Assembly (NCBI RefSeq): GCF_024055605.1 | Contig: NZ_JAMXLX010000004.1 | Location: 372,001 to 436,000 of the forward strand | Direction of reading: 5' to 3' | DNA from: Ciceribacter sichuanensis | GTDB taxonomy: Bacteria > Pseudomonadota > Alphaproteobacteria > Rhizobiales > Rhizobiaceae | DNA length: 64,000 bases | Shown: positions 53,340 to 62,424 of the stretch, one piece after another | Layout: every line of letters begins with the position of its first letter | Numbering within the stretch: position 1 is the stretch's first letter | Notes under the pieces: generated by a model | Seen by the model: only the letters and a program-made list of their open reading frames with translations | Told to the model about the DNA's origin: nothing | The model's database searches: none | Translations under genes and position numbers: made by a program

Positions 53340-54658
53340 GCGAGCTTGCGCGGCAGGATCACGGCAAGCGTTAGGCCGCGTAACGCCAGAAAGATGTTGA
53401 GCGCCAGCCAGAGGCCATGATTGCCGAGTGTCGGGGCAAATAGCGCCAGCGCGGCGCAATAACCGGCGAGCGCCAGCAGCATCATGTTGCGCATCTCGCG
53501 CGACCATGTTGCCCCGATAAAGACGCCGTCCATCTGGAAAGCCAGCGCTCCGGTCAGAGCGGTGAGCGCTGCCCAGGGCAGGAAATCGCGCGCCAGCGCC
53601 CGGACAGGCTCCGAGGTGGTCATGACGTCGATCAGCGTACCGCCGAGCAGCAGGAAGAACAGGGCGCATGCGGCCGCAAGACCGAACGACCAGATTGCCG
53701 TCAGCTTGATTGCCCGTTCGAAGCCGGGGCGGAAGCGGGCGCCGATCGCCCGGCCGGTGATCTGTTCGGCGGCGTTGGCCATGCCGTCGAGGAAGAAGCT
53801 CGCGATCAGGAAGAAATTCATCAGCAGTGCATTGGCCGCCAGCAGTTCCGGCCCGAAAAGCGTTCCGACCCGGGTCTGCAGCGTGAAGGCGGCCACCAGC
53901 GCCAGCGAACGGATCATGATATCGCGGTTGATTGCAAACAGCGCCTTCAGCTTCTCTCGTGAAAGCACGGCAGCCAGTTTGGGGCGCAGGGTTCCGCGAA
54001 AGGCAAACAGCATGTAGCCGAGCCCGGCGATGAAGGCGACAGCTTCGCCCGCAAGCGTTCCCCAGGCGACGCCGGCAATGCCGAAATCGAGCCACAACCC
54101 CAACCAGATCGACATGACGATGTTGACGCCGTTGAGCAGGATCTGCAGAGCCAGTCCGACCGAACCGCGTCCCATGCCGAGCACCGATCCGAGCAGGGTG
54201 AAATTGCCGAGCGACAGCGGCGCTCCGAGCACACGGATGGCGAAATAGGTCGATGTCGCCTCGGCGACCGGTCCTGTTGCCCCCATCAGCGCGACGCCGG
54301 TTTTCAGGATCAGCGGGGACAGTGCAAGAATGATGATGCCAAGACAGAGCGACAGCAGGAAGGAACGGTAGAACACGGCCTGCTGCTCAGCCTTGTCGCC
54401 CCTGCCGAGCGCCTGTGCCGTCAGCGCCGTGGTCGAGGCGCGCACGAAGCCGAAACCGGCATAGATAAGGTCGAAAAGCACGGCGGCGATTGCGAGCCCC
54501 GCAAGTGCTTCCGCCGAACCGGTGCGTCCCACCACCGCCGTTCCCGTGAGACCAAGAAGTGGCGTTGTGACGAAGCCGAGCGTCATGGGAACAGCGATCG
54601 ACAACACCAGTCGATGCGTCACTGCGAAGGAATTCTGCTGTCTGCCGGCCTGATCCAT
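53315..54658 (-). CDS. MATE family efflux transporter (DinF type)
   Basis: The 447-residue protein has twelve membrane segments of the MATE fold, with the DinF-branch start LVLSIAVPMTLGFVTTPLLGLTGTAVVGRTGS and FVRASTTALTAQALGRGD. MATE exporters extrude drugs or metabolites by sodium or proton exchange; the substrate is unknown. It is the last gene of a three-gene minus-strand run with the CAP-domain lipoprotein and the DUF6460 gene. Its end overlaps pyrD by 25 bp. Confidence 0.92.
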   Translation of the reverse strand: MDQAGRQQNSFAVTHRLVLSIAVPMTLGFVTTPLLGLTGTAVVGRTGSAEALAGLAIAAVLFDLIYAGFGFVRASTTALTAQALGRGDKAEQQAVFYRSFLLSLCLGIIILALSPLILKTGVALMGATGPVAEATSTYFAIRVLGAPLSLGNFTLLGSVLGMGRGSVGLALQILLNGVNIVMSIWLGLWLDFGIAGVAWGTLAGEAVAFIAGLGYMLFAFRGTLRPKLAAVLSREKLKALFAINRDIMIRSLALVAAFTLQTRVGTLFGPELLAANALLMNFFLIASFFLDGMANAAEQITGRAIGARFRPGFERAIKLTAIWSFGLAAACALFFLLLGGTLIDVMTTSEPVRALARDFLPWAALTALTGALAFQMDGVFIGATWSREMRNMMLLALAGYCAALALFAPTLGNHGLWLALNIFLALRGLTLAVILPRKLAQTFAASQ

Positions 54659-54691
54659 GCCACCGCTCTTTTCCGGCCGGGCGGGAATCGC

Positions 54692-55201
54692 TCAGGCCGA
54701 CAGCACCATGGCCCAGAAAGGTCTGTTGGCGGAAGAGGGCGCGCGGGCGACAGCAACGCCGAGCCCGTTATATCGGCCGAGCATGTTTTCGAGATGCTTC
54801 TTCGAGTCGATCCACGCCTGGACGGCGCGCTCGACTGTGTCCTGCCCGGTCGCAATGTTTTCGGCGGCGGGCAGCGGTACCTCGCCGGCTTTCATGCGGC
54901 TGAAGAAACTGTCGTTGAAGCCGATGACATGGGACATCTTGTCGGCCCGAGCCATGCGCCGCGCCTGGAAGATCGCCGCCGTTTCCGCCGCCGGGCTCTT
55001 GGAGAGCGTGGAAAGCTCGTTCCTCGTCCGCAATGCGTTGACGAGGGGCAGTGCGGCATCCGTCTCCGGCTTGGCCGTATCGTCCGAAACGGTTAGCACT
55101 TCCGTGCTGCGGCAGCTGGCGAGCGAAAGCGCCAGCCCGCTGCCGACAAGGATCAGGAGGCCGCGACGTGGCAAGGGCTGGGCGAACACGGAATGCGTCA
55201 T
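54692..55201 (-). CDS. CAP-domain lipoprotein
   Basis: The 169-residue protein starts with a basic tail and a lipobox LSLASC (Cys30), so it is a lipoprotein after processing. The rest is a bacterial CAP/SCP-like domain with LVNALRTRNELSTLSKSPAAET, AAENIATG and HLENMLGRYNGLGVAV. The His and Glu positions of metal-binding CAP proteins are partly present. Function is unknown; such proteins are often surface or stress related. It starts one base after the DUF6460 stop, so the two are tightly coupled. Confidence 0.86.
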   Translation of the reverse strand: MTHSVFAQPLPRRGLLILVGSGLALSLASCRSTEVLTVSDDTAKPETDAALPLVNALRTRNELSTLSKSPAAETAAIFQARRMARADKMSHVIGFNDSFFSRMKAGEVPLPAAENIATGQDTVERAVQAWIDSKKHLENMLGRYNGLGVAVARAPSSANRPFWAMVLSA

Positions 55202-55202
55202 G

Positions 55203-55469
55203 TCAGTTGCGGCTGCCGAAGAGACGGAGAACGATGAAAATGGGAATGACCACCGTCGCACCGAGCAGCAGATAGTCGCCGACCCGGCCGAGTGCGGAGA
55301 AGCCCCTGTACCAGAGCTCGAGGAAGAAGTGGCGGATGCCATCGACGATGTCGAGCGGATAGATGCCGAACACGGTCATGATGAAGCCGACGATCAGCGA
55401 TACGACCAAAAGCTTCACCAGCGTCCGGCCCGGAGTATCGCCCAGAAATCTGTTCACTCGATCCGACAT
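55203..55469 (-). CDS. DUF6460 small membrane protein
   Basis: The 88-residue protein has a hydrophilic start and two hydrophobic segments (about 21-40 and 64-82), with IYPLDIVDGIRHFFLELWYRGF between. It matches the DUF6460 small membrane protein family known mainly from Rhizobiales, of unknown function. The ATG at 55469 has CAGGAGATTTGC before it, the best ribosome site of the run. It is the first gene of the minus-strand operon with the CAP lipoprotein and the MATE exporter. Confidence 0.84.
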   Translation of the reverse strand: MSDRVNRFLGDTPGRTLVKLLVVSLIVGFIMTVFGIYPLDIVDGIRHFFLELWYRGFSALGRVGDYLLLGATVVIPIFIVLRLFGSRN

Positions 55470-55613
55470 GCAAATCTCCTGTTTCGCCTGAGATAGGACG
55501 ACGCATTCCCTTGCGCAAGCGAGCCATGAAGTACAGCGCTTCGCCACGCGTCAAATAGCTCTTGTGTTTTTCTCGCGTATCGGTCAAGACCGCGCGCCGC
55601 CAGAGGTTTCACC

Positions 55614-56558
55614 ATGCAGCCGACCCAGTTCTCGTCCGGCGACGTCATCGCCGACCGCCGTGCCGATTATGCCCGCATGCTTGCCGAAAGTGGCGATCCT
55701 GCGGCAGCAGCCGAATTGATGGAGCAGGCGCTGGAACTCGCGCCCGGATGGGCCGCCGGCTGGCTGCGGTTTGCCGAATATCTGGAAAAGGCCGGCAATG
55801 GCGACGGTGCGATAACCGCGCTGCGCAAGGTGCAGGAACTCGATCACGAAGAGATTTTCGGCGCGCGGCTGAAACTGGCACTGCTGGGCGCCATCGACGT
55901 ACCGGACCAGCCTCCGAGCCGTTATGTCGAGGCGCTGTTCGACGATTATGCCGACCGTTTTGAAACTGCACTCGTGGAGCGGCTCGACTACAGCGTGCCG
56001 GAGAAGCTCTCGGCGCTGCTGAAGCGATATCGTGGAGAGGGCGGGCCTTTTCGGCTGGCCATCGATCTCGGCTGCGGGACAGGTCTTTTCGGCGTCGAGA
56101 TCCGTTTGCTCGTGGAACGCCTTGAAGGCTTCGATCTCTCGGTCAACATGCTGGCCAAGGCGGAAGAGAAGGGCGTCTACGATTTTCTCGCACGCGCGGA
56201 CCTCTCGCTCGACGCTGAAGGTTCGGGTCTTTTCGTCGACGGCCTCTTGCCCCATCGCGCCGACCTTCTGACGGCGGCCGACGTACTGATGTATCTGGGC
56301 GATCTGGAGGCACCCTTTTCTCTCGTATCTAAGCTTTCCGATCCGGGTGCGTACTTCGCATTTTCCGTCGAGGATGCGGGCAGCGATGACGGCTTCCATC
56401 TGGCGCCGTCGCTTCGCTATGCCCATTCCGAAACCCATGTCCGCACAAGGCTTGCCGCGGCAGGCTTCGAGGTGGCCGATCTGGAGCGAACGGTCATTCG
56501 CATGGATGGCGGAAAACCGGTCTCCGGCATTTTGTTTATTGCGGTGCGAAAGGGCTGA
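55614..56558 (+). CDS. TPR-containing SAM-dependent methyltransferase
   Basis: The 314-residue protein has two TPR-like helical repeats at the N-terminus (about 15-85) and a class I methyltransferase domain (about 110-310) with the SAM loop AIDLGCGTGLFG (149-160) and the acidic LEGFDLSVNMLAKA. The family is annotated as a predicted methyltransferase with TPR repeats; its substrate is not known. The start ATG follows GCCAGAGGTTTCACC. It is divergent from the DUF6460 operon. Confidence 0.88.
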   Translation: MQPTQFSSGDVIADRRADYARMLAESGDPAAAAELMEQALELAPGWAAGWLRFAEYLEKAGNGDGAITALRKVQELDHEEIFGARLKLALLGAIDVPDQPPSRYVEALFDDYADRFETALVERLDYSVPEKLSALLKRYRGEGGPFRLAIDLGCGTGLFGVEIRLLVERLEGFDLSVNMLAKAEEKGVYDFLARADLSLDAEGSGLFVDGLLPHRADLLTAADVLMYLGDLEAPFSLVSKLSDPGAYFAFSVEDAGSDDGFHLAPSLRYAHSETHVRTRLAAAGFEVADLERTVIRMDGGKPVSGILFIAVRKG

Positions 56559-56676
56559 ACCGACTGAAAATTGCGAAGTTTGCGATAGGTCAGTATGGCT
56601 TACGTATTGCGCTTGCGAACGCCTGAATCTGCGCTACCCTGAGAGCATCTAAGCCCGGTTCCGTGGAGATGTTGGC

Positions 56677-57315
56677 ATGGCGCAGATGAGCAGCATGTTG
56701 GGTATCTGGAACACGAACCCGTCCCGTCATACACCCGTGGAAGACGTGCAGGGGATTCTGGCCGGGGCCATGATTTCCGCGCTCGGCCTCTATCTTCTGG
56801 CGAAGGTGGGATTGCTGACCGGCGGCATGGCTGGCCTCGCTTTTGTCCTTCACTACTGGAGCGGCGTGAGCTTCGGTCTTCTCTTCTTCCTGCTCAACCT
56901 GCCGTTCTATTGGCTTTCCCTGCGTCGCGTCGGGGTCGATTTCACCCTGAAGACCTTCGTGGCCGTCGGCCTGACCTCCTTCCTTGTCGAAATCGAAAGC
57001 CGCTTCCTCGTCATCGAGACGGTCGCGCCCTTCTGGGCTGCGGTTCTTGGCGGCCTGCTTCTGGGCTTCGGCCTTCTGGCGCTCTATCGCCATCGTGCAA
57101 GCCTTGGTGGCCTTGGCATTCTTGCGGTCTATGTTCAGGATCGTTTCGGCGTTCGCGCCGGCCTCGTCCAGCTTGCCTTCGACCTCTGCATCATGGCGCT
57201 GGCCTTTGCAGTGCTTTCGCCCATGGTGGTCGTCTACTCGGTCGTCGGTGCCGTGGTGCTCAATCTCTTCCTGACGATCAATCACCGTTCGGATCGCTAC
57301 ATCGCTCTTCGCTGA
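56677..57315 (+). CDS. YitT family membrane protein (first paralogue)
   Basis: The 212-residue protein has five or six membrane segments and matches the YitT (DUF161) family: VEDVQGILAGAMISALGLYLL, LLTGGMAGLAFVLHYWSG, FFLLNLPFYWLSL and ASLGGLGILAVYVQDRFG. A close paralogue follows 81 bp later. The family is often thought to be a small membrane transporter, but no substrate is established. Confidence 0.88.
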   Translation: MAQMSSMLGIWNTNPSRHTPVEDVQGILAGAMISALGLYLLAKVGLLTGGMAGLAFVLHYWSGVSFGLLFFLLNLPFYWLSLRRVGVDFTLKTFVAVGLTSFLVEIESRFLVIETVAPFWAAVLGGLLLGFGLLALYRHRASLGGLGILAVYVQDRFGVRAGLVQLAFDLCIMALAFAVLSPMVVVYSVVGAVVLNLFLTINHRSDRYIALR

Positions 57316-57396
57316 ACCATATGCGTTCTGCCCCTTGAGCAATCGCCCTTGGCACGATACCGAGGCTTGAAGGCTTCTAATTGGCAGGGGTAGTGC

Positions 57397-58041
57397 ATGG
57401 CGAAGGGTGAGATGAAGACGCGGTTCAAGGGCATACTGGCGTCTTCGGCCGAAAGGCACTCGCTCGTCGATGACGTCCAAGGTGTTCTCGCCGGCAGCAT
57501 GCTGGCTGCTCTCGGCGTCCTGCTGCTGTCGGGTGGAAAGCTGCTTTCAGGCGGAACTGCGGGCGTCGCCTTCCTGCTGCACTATGTGACGGAGATCGGC
57601 TTCGGCCCCATCTTCTTCGTCATCAACCTGCCGTTCTATTACTTCGCCTACCGGCAGCTCGGCGCGGCCTTCACCATCAAGACCTTTTCCGCCGTGGCTC
57701 TGACGTCATTCCTGACGGCGACGCTGCCGCGCTTCATATCCTTTTCCTCGCTCGATCCCCTGATCGCCGGCGTCTTCGGCGGACTGCTGGTAGGGACAGG
57801 CATGCTGGCGCTGTTTCGCCATCGGGCAAGCCTTGGCGGGTTCGGCATCCTCGCGCTTTATCTGCAGGATCGCTTCGGCTGGCGGGCCGGACTGGTACAG
57901 CTCGGCTTCGATGGCCTCGTGCTGATCTTTTCCTTCTTCGTCGCCACGCCCTTCATCATCTTCTGCTCGGTCATGGGCGCTGTCGTACTCAATCTGACGC
58001 TTGCCATCAATCATCGGAAAGACCGCTACATCGCGATGTAA
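57397..58041 (+). CDS. YitT family membrane protein (second paralogue)
   Basis: The 214-residue protein matches the first paralogue along its whole length, with the same blocks VDDVQGVLAGSMLAALGVLLL, LLSGGTAGVAFLLHYVTE, FFVINLPFYYFAY and ASLGGFGILALYLQDRFG, but many substituted residues. The tandem arose by duplication and has diverged, so the two may form a heteromer. Both start with ATGGCG after short basic leaders. It is convergent with the AhpD-like gene. Confidence 0.88.
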   Translation: MAKGEMKTRFKGILASSAERHSLVDDVQGVLAGSMLAALGVLLLSGGKLLSGGTAGVAFLLHYVTEIGFGPIFFVINLPFYYFAYRQLGAAFTIKTFSAVALTSFLTATLPRFISFSSLDPLIAGVFGGLLVGTGMLALFRHRASLGGFGILALYLQDRFGWRAGLVQLGFDGLVLIFSFFVATPFIIFCSVMGAVVLNLTLAINHRKDRYIAM

Positions 58042-58073
58042 CGGTCTTTCGGCTGGCCTCAAGCCGGCTGTTA

Positions 58074-58535
58074 TCAGGCCGCAATAGACGGCTGGTCGAT
58101 TGGATGCTGGGAGCGGAACCCGACGGCAAGGCGGTTCCAGACATTGATGGTCCCGATCGCCACGGTGATGTTGGAGATTTCCGCTTCGCTGAAATGTTCT
58201 CTCAGCGCCTGGAACTCGGCGTCCGGTGCACCGGTGCCGGCAATATTGGTGACGGCATCGACCCAGCCCAGCAGGGCACGTTCGCGCGGTGTGTAGATGG
58301 GCGATTCCCGCCATACGCTCATCAGGTTGATCCACTGTTCCGAAAGCCCGTCATGGCGGGATTCCTTCACATGCATGTCGACGCAATAGGCGCAGCCGTT
58401 GATGATCGATGCGCGAAGCTTGATCAGGTGGATTTCGGAGCGGCTGAGACCGCTGTTCTGTACGAAGAGTTCGAGCGCATAGACGGCCTTGAACGCGGCC
58501 GGGGATGCCTTCTGGAGATCGAGACGCGGATGCAT
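58074..58535 (-). CDS. Carboxymuconolactone decarboxylase / AhpD-like protein
   Basis: The 153-residue protein has the AhpD-like fold with the redox motif Cys48-x-x-Cys51 and His55 in NGCAYCVDMHVKE, preceded by HLIKLRASIINGC. Such proteins are alkylhydroperoxidase-like and often reduce peroxides or detoxify. The ATG at 58535 is the best start; an upstream open frame through the Rrf2 gene is not needed. It lies 13 bp after the Rrf2 gene, in the same transcript, which supports redox control. Confidence 0.9.
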   Translation of the reverse strand: MHPRLDLQKASPAAFKAVYALELFVQNSGLSRSEIHLIKLRASIINGCAYCVDMHVKESRHDGLSEQWINLMSVWRESPIYTPRERALLGWVDAVTNIAGTGAPDAEFQALREHFSEAEISNITVAIGTINVWNRLAVGFRSQHPIDQPSIAA

Positions 58536-58548
58536 GGCTTTCTTCCTT

Positions 58549-59061
58549 TCATTCCTGCCCCTGGCGGGCGGATTTACGTTCGTTGAGTTCAAGGAAGGCG
58601 CAGCCGCGGGCGGCGATCCCTCCGTCATCGGTGGCCTTCAGATCCGAAATCAGATCCGCGATGCTCGTCTTCTTGAGCTCCGCCCGGTAGACGCGCTCGG
58701 CCGCCAGCATCGCAGCGGCAATCCCGCAGGGTCTTTCGAAATACCGTCCGGGAAGGGGATTGGGTCCCCGTTGACGGATTTCCTGACAGCGAAAGGCCGG
58801 CTGCGGGCCTTCCACCGCGATCACGATGTCGAGCAGGGTGATCTCGTCGGGTTTGCGTGCGAGGCGATATCCTCCCTTGGGGCCGGGAACGGTCGTCACC
58901 AGATCCGCGGCGGAAAGCGCCTGCAGGTGTTTCAGAAGATAGCTGGGGGAGACGCCATGAAACTCCGCAAGCGCCGCCGCCGACAGGACGCCATCCCCGG
59001 AAAGCGAAGCCAGCATGGTCATGCTGTGAATGGCCTGTTCGACGCCGTCGCCGAGTTTCAT
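58549..59061 (-). CDS. Rrf2 family transcriptional regulator
   Basis: The 170-residue protein has the Rrf2 winged helix (LSAAALAEFHGVSPSYLLKHLQAL and GPKGGYRLARKPDEITLLDIV). Of the Fe-S cysteines of IscR-like members, Cys92 is present with Cys112 further away, while the middle Cys is missing, so an Fe-S cluster would have unusual ligands. Cys-based redox sensing is also possible. GGAGG precedes the ATG at 59061. A palindrome at 59076-59100 directly upstream is its likely operator. It is followed by the AhpD-like gene. Confidence 0.9.
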   Translation of the reverse strand: MKLGDGVEQAIHSMTMLASLSGDGVLSAAALAEFHGVSPSYLLKHLQALSAADLVTTVPGPKGGYRLARKPDEITLLDIVIAVEGPQPAFRCQEIRQRGPNPLPGRYFERPCGIAAAMLAAERVYRAELKKTSIADLISDLKATDDGGIAARGCAFLELNERKSARQGQE

Positions 59062-59075
59062 ATCGTCACCTCCAA

Positions 59076-59100
59076 ATCATGGATAATAATCATCCGTGAT
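59076..59100. promoter_or_regulatory. Palindrome upstream of the Rrf2 gene
   Basis: ATCATGGAT and ATCCGTGAT, arms that match at eight of nine positions, lie seven bases apart, 15 bp before the Rrf2 start codon. The site also lies about 56 bp before the helicase gene on the other strand, so Rrf2 may control both directions. Confidence 0.6.
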
Positions 59101-59155
59101 TTAGGTTGCTGTCAATGACGCTTCTCTTTCGCGCGACATGCACTAGGTTGACGCT

Positions 59156-61663
59156 GTGTTCGTGAATCAGGCCGCCGATATGCTGTTGCCCGCTCCCTTC
59201 ATCCGCTGGTTCGCGGAAAAGGGCTGGCAGCCGCGTGCCCACCAGCTGGAGCTTCTGCAAAAAGCGCGAGCAGGGGAGAGCCTCCTGCTGATCGCGCCGA
59301 CCGGCGCCGGCAAGACGCTCGCCGGCTTCCTGCCGTCGCTCACGGAACTTGCCGAACGCGGCCGTCTTCCGCCCGGCGCGCCGTTCACCGGCGTCCACAC
59401 GCTCTACATCTCGCCGCTGAAGGCGCTTGCTGTCGATATCGAGCGCAATCTCATGAAGCCGGTATCGGAAATGGCTTTGCCGATCACGATCGAAAACCGC
59501 ACGGGCGATACACCGCAGGGAAAGCGCCAGCGCCAGAAGCTCAACCCGCCGGACATCCTGCTGACCACACCGGAGCAATTGGCACTGTTGCTCTCCCATT
59601 CAGATGCCGAGCGCTTTTTCGGGGATCTGCGTTATGTGGTCTTCGATGAATTGCACTCGCTGGTAACCTCCAAGCGCGGTCATCTGCTGTCGCTCGGGCT
59701 TGCGCGCCTTCGTCGCCTCGCTCCCGATCTGCGCGCCATCGGTCTCTCGGCCACGGTGGCGGAACCCATGGAATTGCAGCGCTGGCTGGTCGGGCAGTCC
59801 CCGCAGGAGGAGCGCCATGCTGGACTGATTACGGTCACGGGCGGCGCAAGGCCGGACATCACCATCCTGAAGACTGAGGAACGTGTTCCCTGGTCCGGCC
59901 ATTCGGCCCGTTACGCCATGCCGGAACTCTATCAAGTGCTGAAGGAATTCAGGACGACGCTGATCTTCGTCAACACCCGCTCGCAGGCCGAATTGCTGTT
60001 TCAGGAACTCTGGACGATCAACGACGACAATCTGCCCATTGCGCTCCATCACGGTTCGCTCGATGTCGGCCAGCGTCGCAAGGTCGAGGCGGCCATGGCC
60101 GACAACCGGCTCCGCGCCGTCGTCGCCACCTCAACCCTCGATCTCGGCATCGACTGGGGCGATGTCGATCTCGTGGTTCACGTCGGCGCGCCGAAAGGGG
60201 CCTCAAGGCTTGCCCAACGCATCGGTCGCGCCAATCACCGCATGGACGAGCCGAGCCGGGCGATCCTCGTGCCGGCCAACCGCTTCGAGGTGATGGAATG
60301 TCAGGCGGCGCTGGATGCGAATTATGTGGGCGCGCAGGATACGCCGCCCATCGGCGACGGTTCGCTCGACGTTCTGGCGCAGCATGTGCTCGGCATGGCC
60401 TGCGCGGCACCCTTCCTCGCCGATGACCTGTATGAGGAAGTGACGAGCGCTTCACCCTATGCGCTGCTGCCGCGAGACACCTTCGACCGTATCGTCGATT
60501 TCGTCGCCACCGGTGGTTATGCGCTGAGAACCTATGAACGCTATGCCCGCATCCGCCTGAACAAGGAGGGGCGCTGGCGGGTTTCCAATCCGCAGGTCGC
60601 GCAGCAATACCGGCTGAACCTCGGCACCATCGTAGAAATGCCGATGCTCAACATCCGGCTCGTCAAGCGTAACCATCTGGGCTCCATCGGTCGGGGCGGC
60701 ATGTCGCTCGGTAAGGTCGAGGAGTATTTCCTGGAGCAACTCAGCCAAGGGGACACCTTCCTGTTTTCGGGCAAGGTGCTCCGCTTCGAAGGTATCCGGG
60801 ACAATGAATGCCTCGCCTCCAATGCGTTTTCACAGGACCCGAAGATCCCGGCCTATGCCGGCGGCAGGTTTCCGCTTTCCACCTATCTGGCCGAACAGGT
60901 CCGCGCGATGCTTGACGATCCAGCCCGCCGGGCCGGCCTGCCGGATCAGGTGAGGGACTGGCTGGAGATACAGCGGGAAAAGTCGATCCTGCCGAAGCGT
61001 GGCGAGTTGCTGATCGAGACCTTTCCCCGTGCCAACCGCTTCTTTCTGGTCGCCTATCCCTTCGAGGGACGGCTGGCCCACCAGACGCTCGGCATGCTGC
61101 TGACCCGCCGGCTGGAGCGAATGGGCGCCAAACCTCTCGGGTTCGTCGCGACCGATTATTCGCTGGCCATCTGGGGGCTGGAGGACATGGGCACCATGGT
61201 TGCCTCGGGCCGGCTGCGCCTCGCCGACCTGTTCGACGAGGATATGCTGGGCGACGATCTCGAGACATGGCTCGACGAATCCTGGATGCTGAAGCGAACC
61301 TTCCGCACCTGCGCCGTCATCGCCGGCCTGATCGAAAAGCGGCATCCCGGCAAGGAAAAGAGCGGACGGCAGGTGACGGTGTCGGCGGATCTGATCTATG
61401 ACGTGCTGCGCAGCCACGAACCGGATCATATCCTTTTGGAAGCGACGCGACAGGATGCCGCCACGGGCCTTCTCGATATTGCCCGGCTCGGCGATATGCT
61501 AAAGAGAATCAAAGGGCACATCACCCACAAGCGGCTGGATCATATTTCGCCGCTCGCCGTGCCGGTGATGCTGGAGATCGGCCGCGAGCCGGTCGCGGGC
61601 GAGGCCCAGGAACATGTGCTTGCCGAAGCCGCGGACGATCTGATCGCCGAGGCCATGGCGTGA
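59156..61663 (+). CDS. Ligase-associated DEXH-box helicase (Lhr-like)
   Basis: The 835-residue superfamily 2 helicase has Walker A APTGAGKT (47-54), the DEXH box in VVFDELHSL, motif III SATV, and helicase C motifs TSTLDLGIDWGDVDLVVHVG and RLAQRIGRANHRMDEPSRA, then a long C-terminal region with the winged-helix and DUF4145-like parts of Lhr-type repair helicases. In alphaproteobacteria this family lies with pdeM, and in many genomes with DNA ligase and an exonuclease, in a DNA-damage response set. Starts GTG 59156 or 59162 and ATG 59180 are all possible; 59156 is listed. pdeM follows 16 bp later. Confidence 0.92.
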   Translation: MFVNQAADMLLPAPFIRWFAEKGWQPRAHQLELLQKARAGESLLLIAPTGAGKTLAGFLPSLTELAERGRLPPGAPFTGVHTLYISPLKALAVDIERNLMKPVSEMALPITIENRTGDTPQGKRQRQKLNPPDILLTTPEQLALLLSHSDAERFFGDLRYVVFDELHSLVTSKRGHLLSLGLARLRRLAPDLRAIGLSATVAEPMELQRWLVGQSPQEERHAGLITVTGGARPDITILKTEERVPWSGHSARYAMPELYQVLKEFRTTLIFVNTRSQAELLFQELWTINDDNLPIALHHGSLDVGQRRKVEAAMADNRLRAVVATSTLDLGIDWGDVDLVVHVGAPKGASRLAQRIGRANHRMDEPSRAILVPANRFEVMECQAALDANYVGAQDTPPIGDGSLDVLAQHVLGMACAAPFLADDLYEEVTSASPYALLPRDTFDRIVDFVATGGYALRTYERYARIRLNKEGRWRVSNPQVAQQYRLNLGTIVEMPMLNIRLVKRNHLGSIGRGGMSLGKVEEYFLEQLSQGDTFLFSGKVLRFEGIRDNECLASNAFSQDPKIPAYAGGRFPLSTYLAEQVRAMLDDPARRAGLPDQVRDWLEIQREKSILPKRGELLIETFPRANRFFLVAYPFEGRLAHQTLGMLLTRRLERMGAKPLGFVATDYSLAIWGLEDMGTMVASGRLRLADLFDEDMLGDDLETWLDESWMLKRTFRTCAVIAGLIEKRHPGKEKSGRQVTVSADLIYDVLRSHEPDHILLEATRQDAATGLLDIARLGDMLKRIKGHITHKRLDHISPLAVPVMLEIGREPVAGEAQEHVLAEAADDLIAEAMA

Positions 61664-61679
61664 AGGAAAAGAACACTGC

Positions 61680-62405
61680 ATGAACCGCCTGGCGCAACTC
61701 AAGGCCCCGGCCATGGACGACCCCGATTGCTCGGCCCGTTTCGTGCTGAACGGGGTGGAGGCGATTGCCGATCCCTGCGGTGTGCTCGTGTTGCCCGAGC
61801 TTGGCATGCTCGTGGTGTCGGACCTCCATCTGGAAAAGGGAGCCGCCTTCGCTCGCCGTGGCCAGTTGCTGCCTCCCTACGATACGCTGGCGACGCTTCG
61901 CATCCTTGAAGCCGCGATCGATCGGCATGATCCGAAGATCGTCGTCAGTCTCGGCGACAATTTCCACGACAGCGTCGGCTCCGCCCTGCTGCCGGCGCCG
62001 TTCCGCGACAGGATCGCCGCCATGGCGCGGGGGCGGGAATGGATCTGGATCCATGGCAATCACGATCCCGATGGCATTTCCGATCTGCCGGGGATCTCTG
62101 CCGATGAAATCGTCTTCGGCGGCCTGACGTTTCGCCATGAGCCGAGTCTGATTGCCGGCAAGGGCGAGATTTCTGGCCATCTCCATCCCTGCGCCACCGT
62201 GCGGCGGAGGGAAAAATCTGTACGCCGTCCCTGTTTCGCGACCGATGGGCAGCGCTTGCTGATGCCGGCTTTCGGGGTGATGACAGGCGGGCTCGATCTG
62301 CGCCACCGGGCCTTTACTGGGCTGTTCGACCGGACTGAACTCGTTGCTCACCTGCTTGGCCGCGACCGTGTCTATTCGGTGCGTTTTGCCAACCTGCTGG
62401 GATGA
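61680..62405 (+). CDS. pdeM: Ligase-associated DNA damage response endonuclease PdeM
   Basis: PdeM is a metallophosphoesterase acting on damaged DNA in the Lhr-ligase set. The 241-residue protein has the two-metal site spelled by SDLHLEKG (47-54), GDNFHD (92-97), GNHD (126-129) and GHLHP (166-170). The gene follows the helicase by 16 bp in the same operon. The remaining partners (DNA ligase, exonuclease) are not in the window, though they may lie elsewhere. Confidence 0.93.
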   Translation: MNRLAQLKAPAMDDPDCSARFVLNGVEAIADPCGVLVLPELGMLVVSDLHLEKGAAFARRGQLLPPYDTLATLRILEAAIDRHDPKIVVSLGDNFHDSVGSALLPAPFRDRIAAMARGREWIWIHGNHDPDGISDLPGISADEIVFGGLTFRHEPSLIAGKGEISGHLHPCATVRRREKSVRRPCFATDGQRLLMPAFGVMTGGLDLRHRAFTGLFDRTELVAHLLGRDRVYSVRFANLLG

Positions 62406-62424
62406 TCGAGATAGCTTTCCGTCG

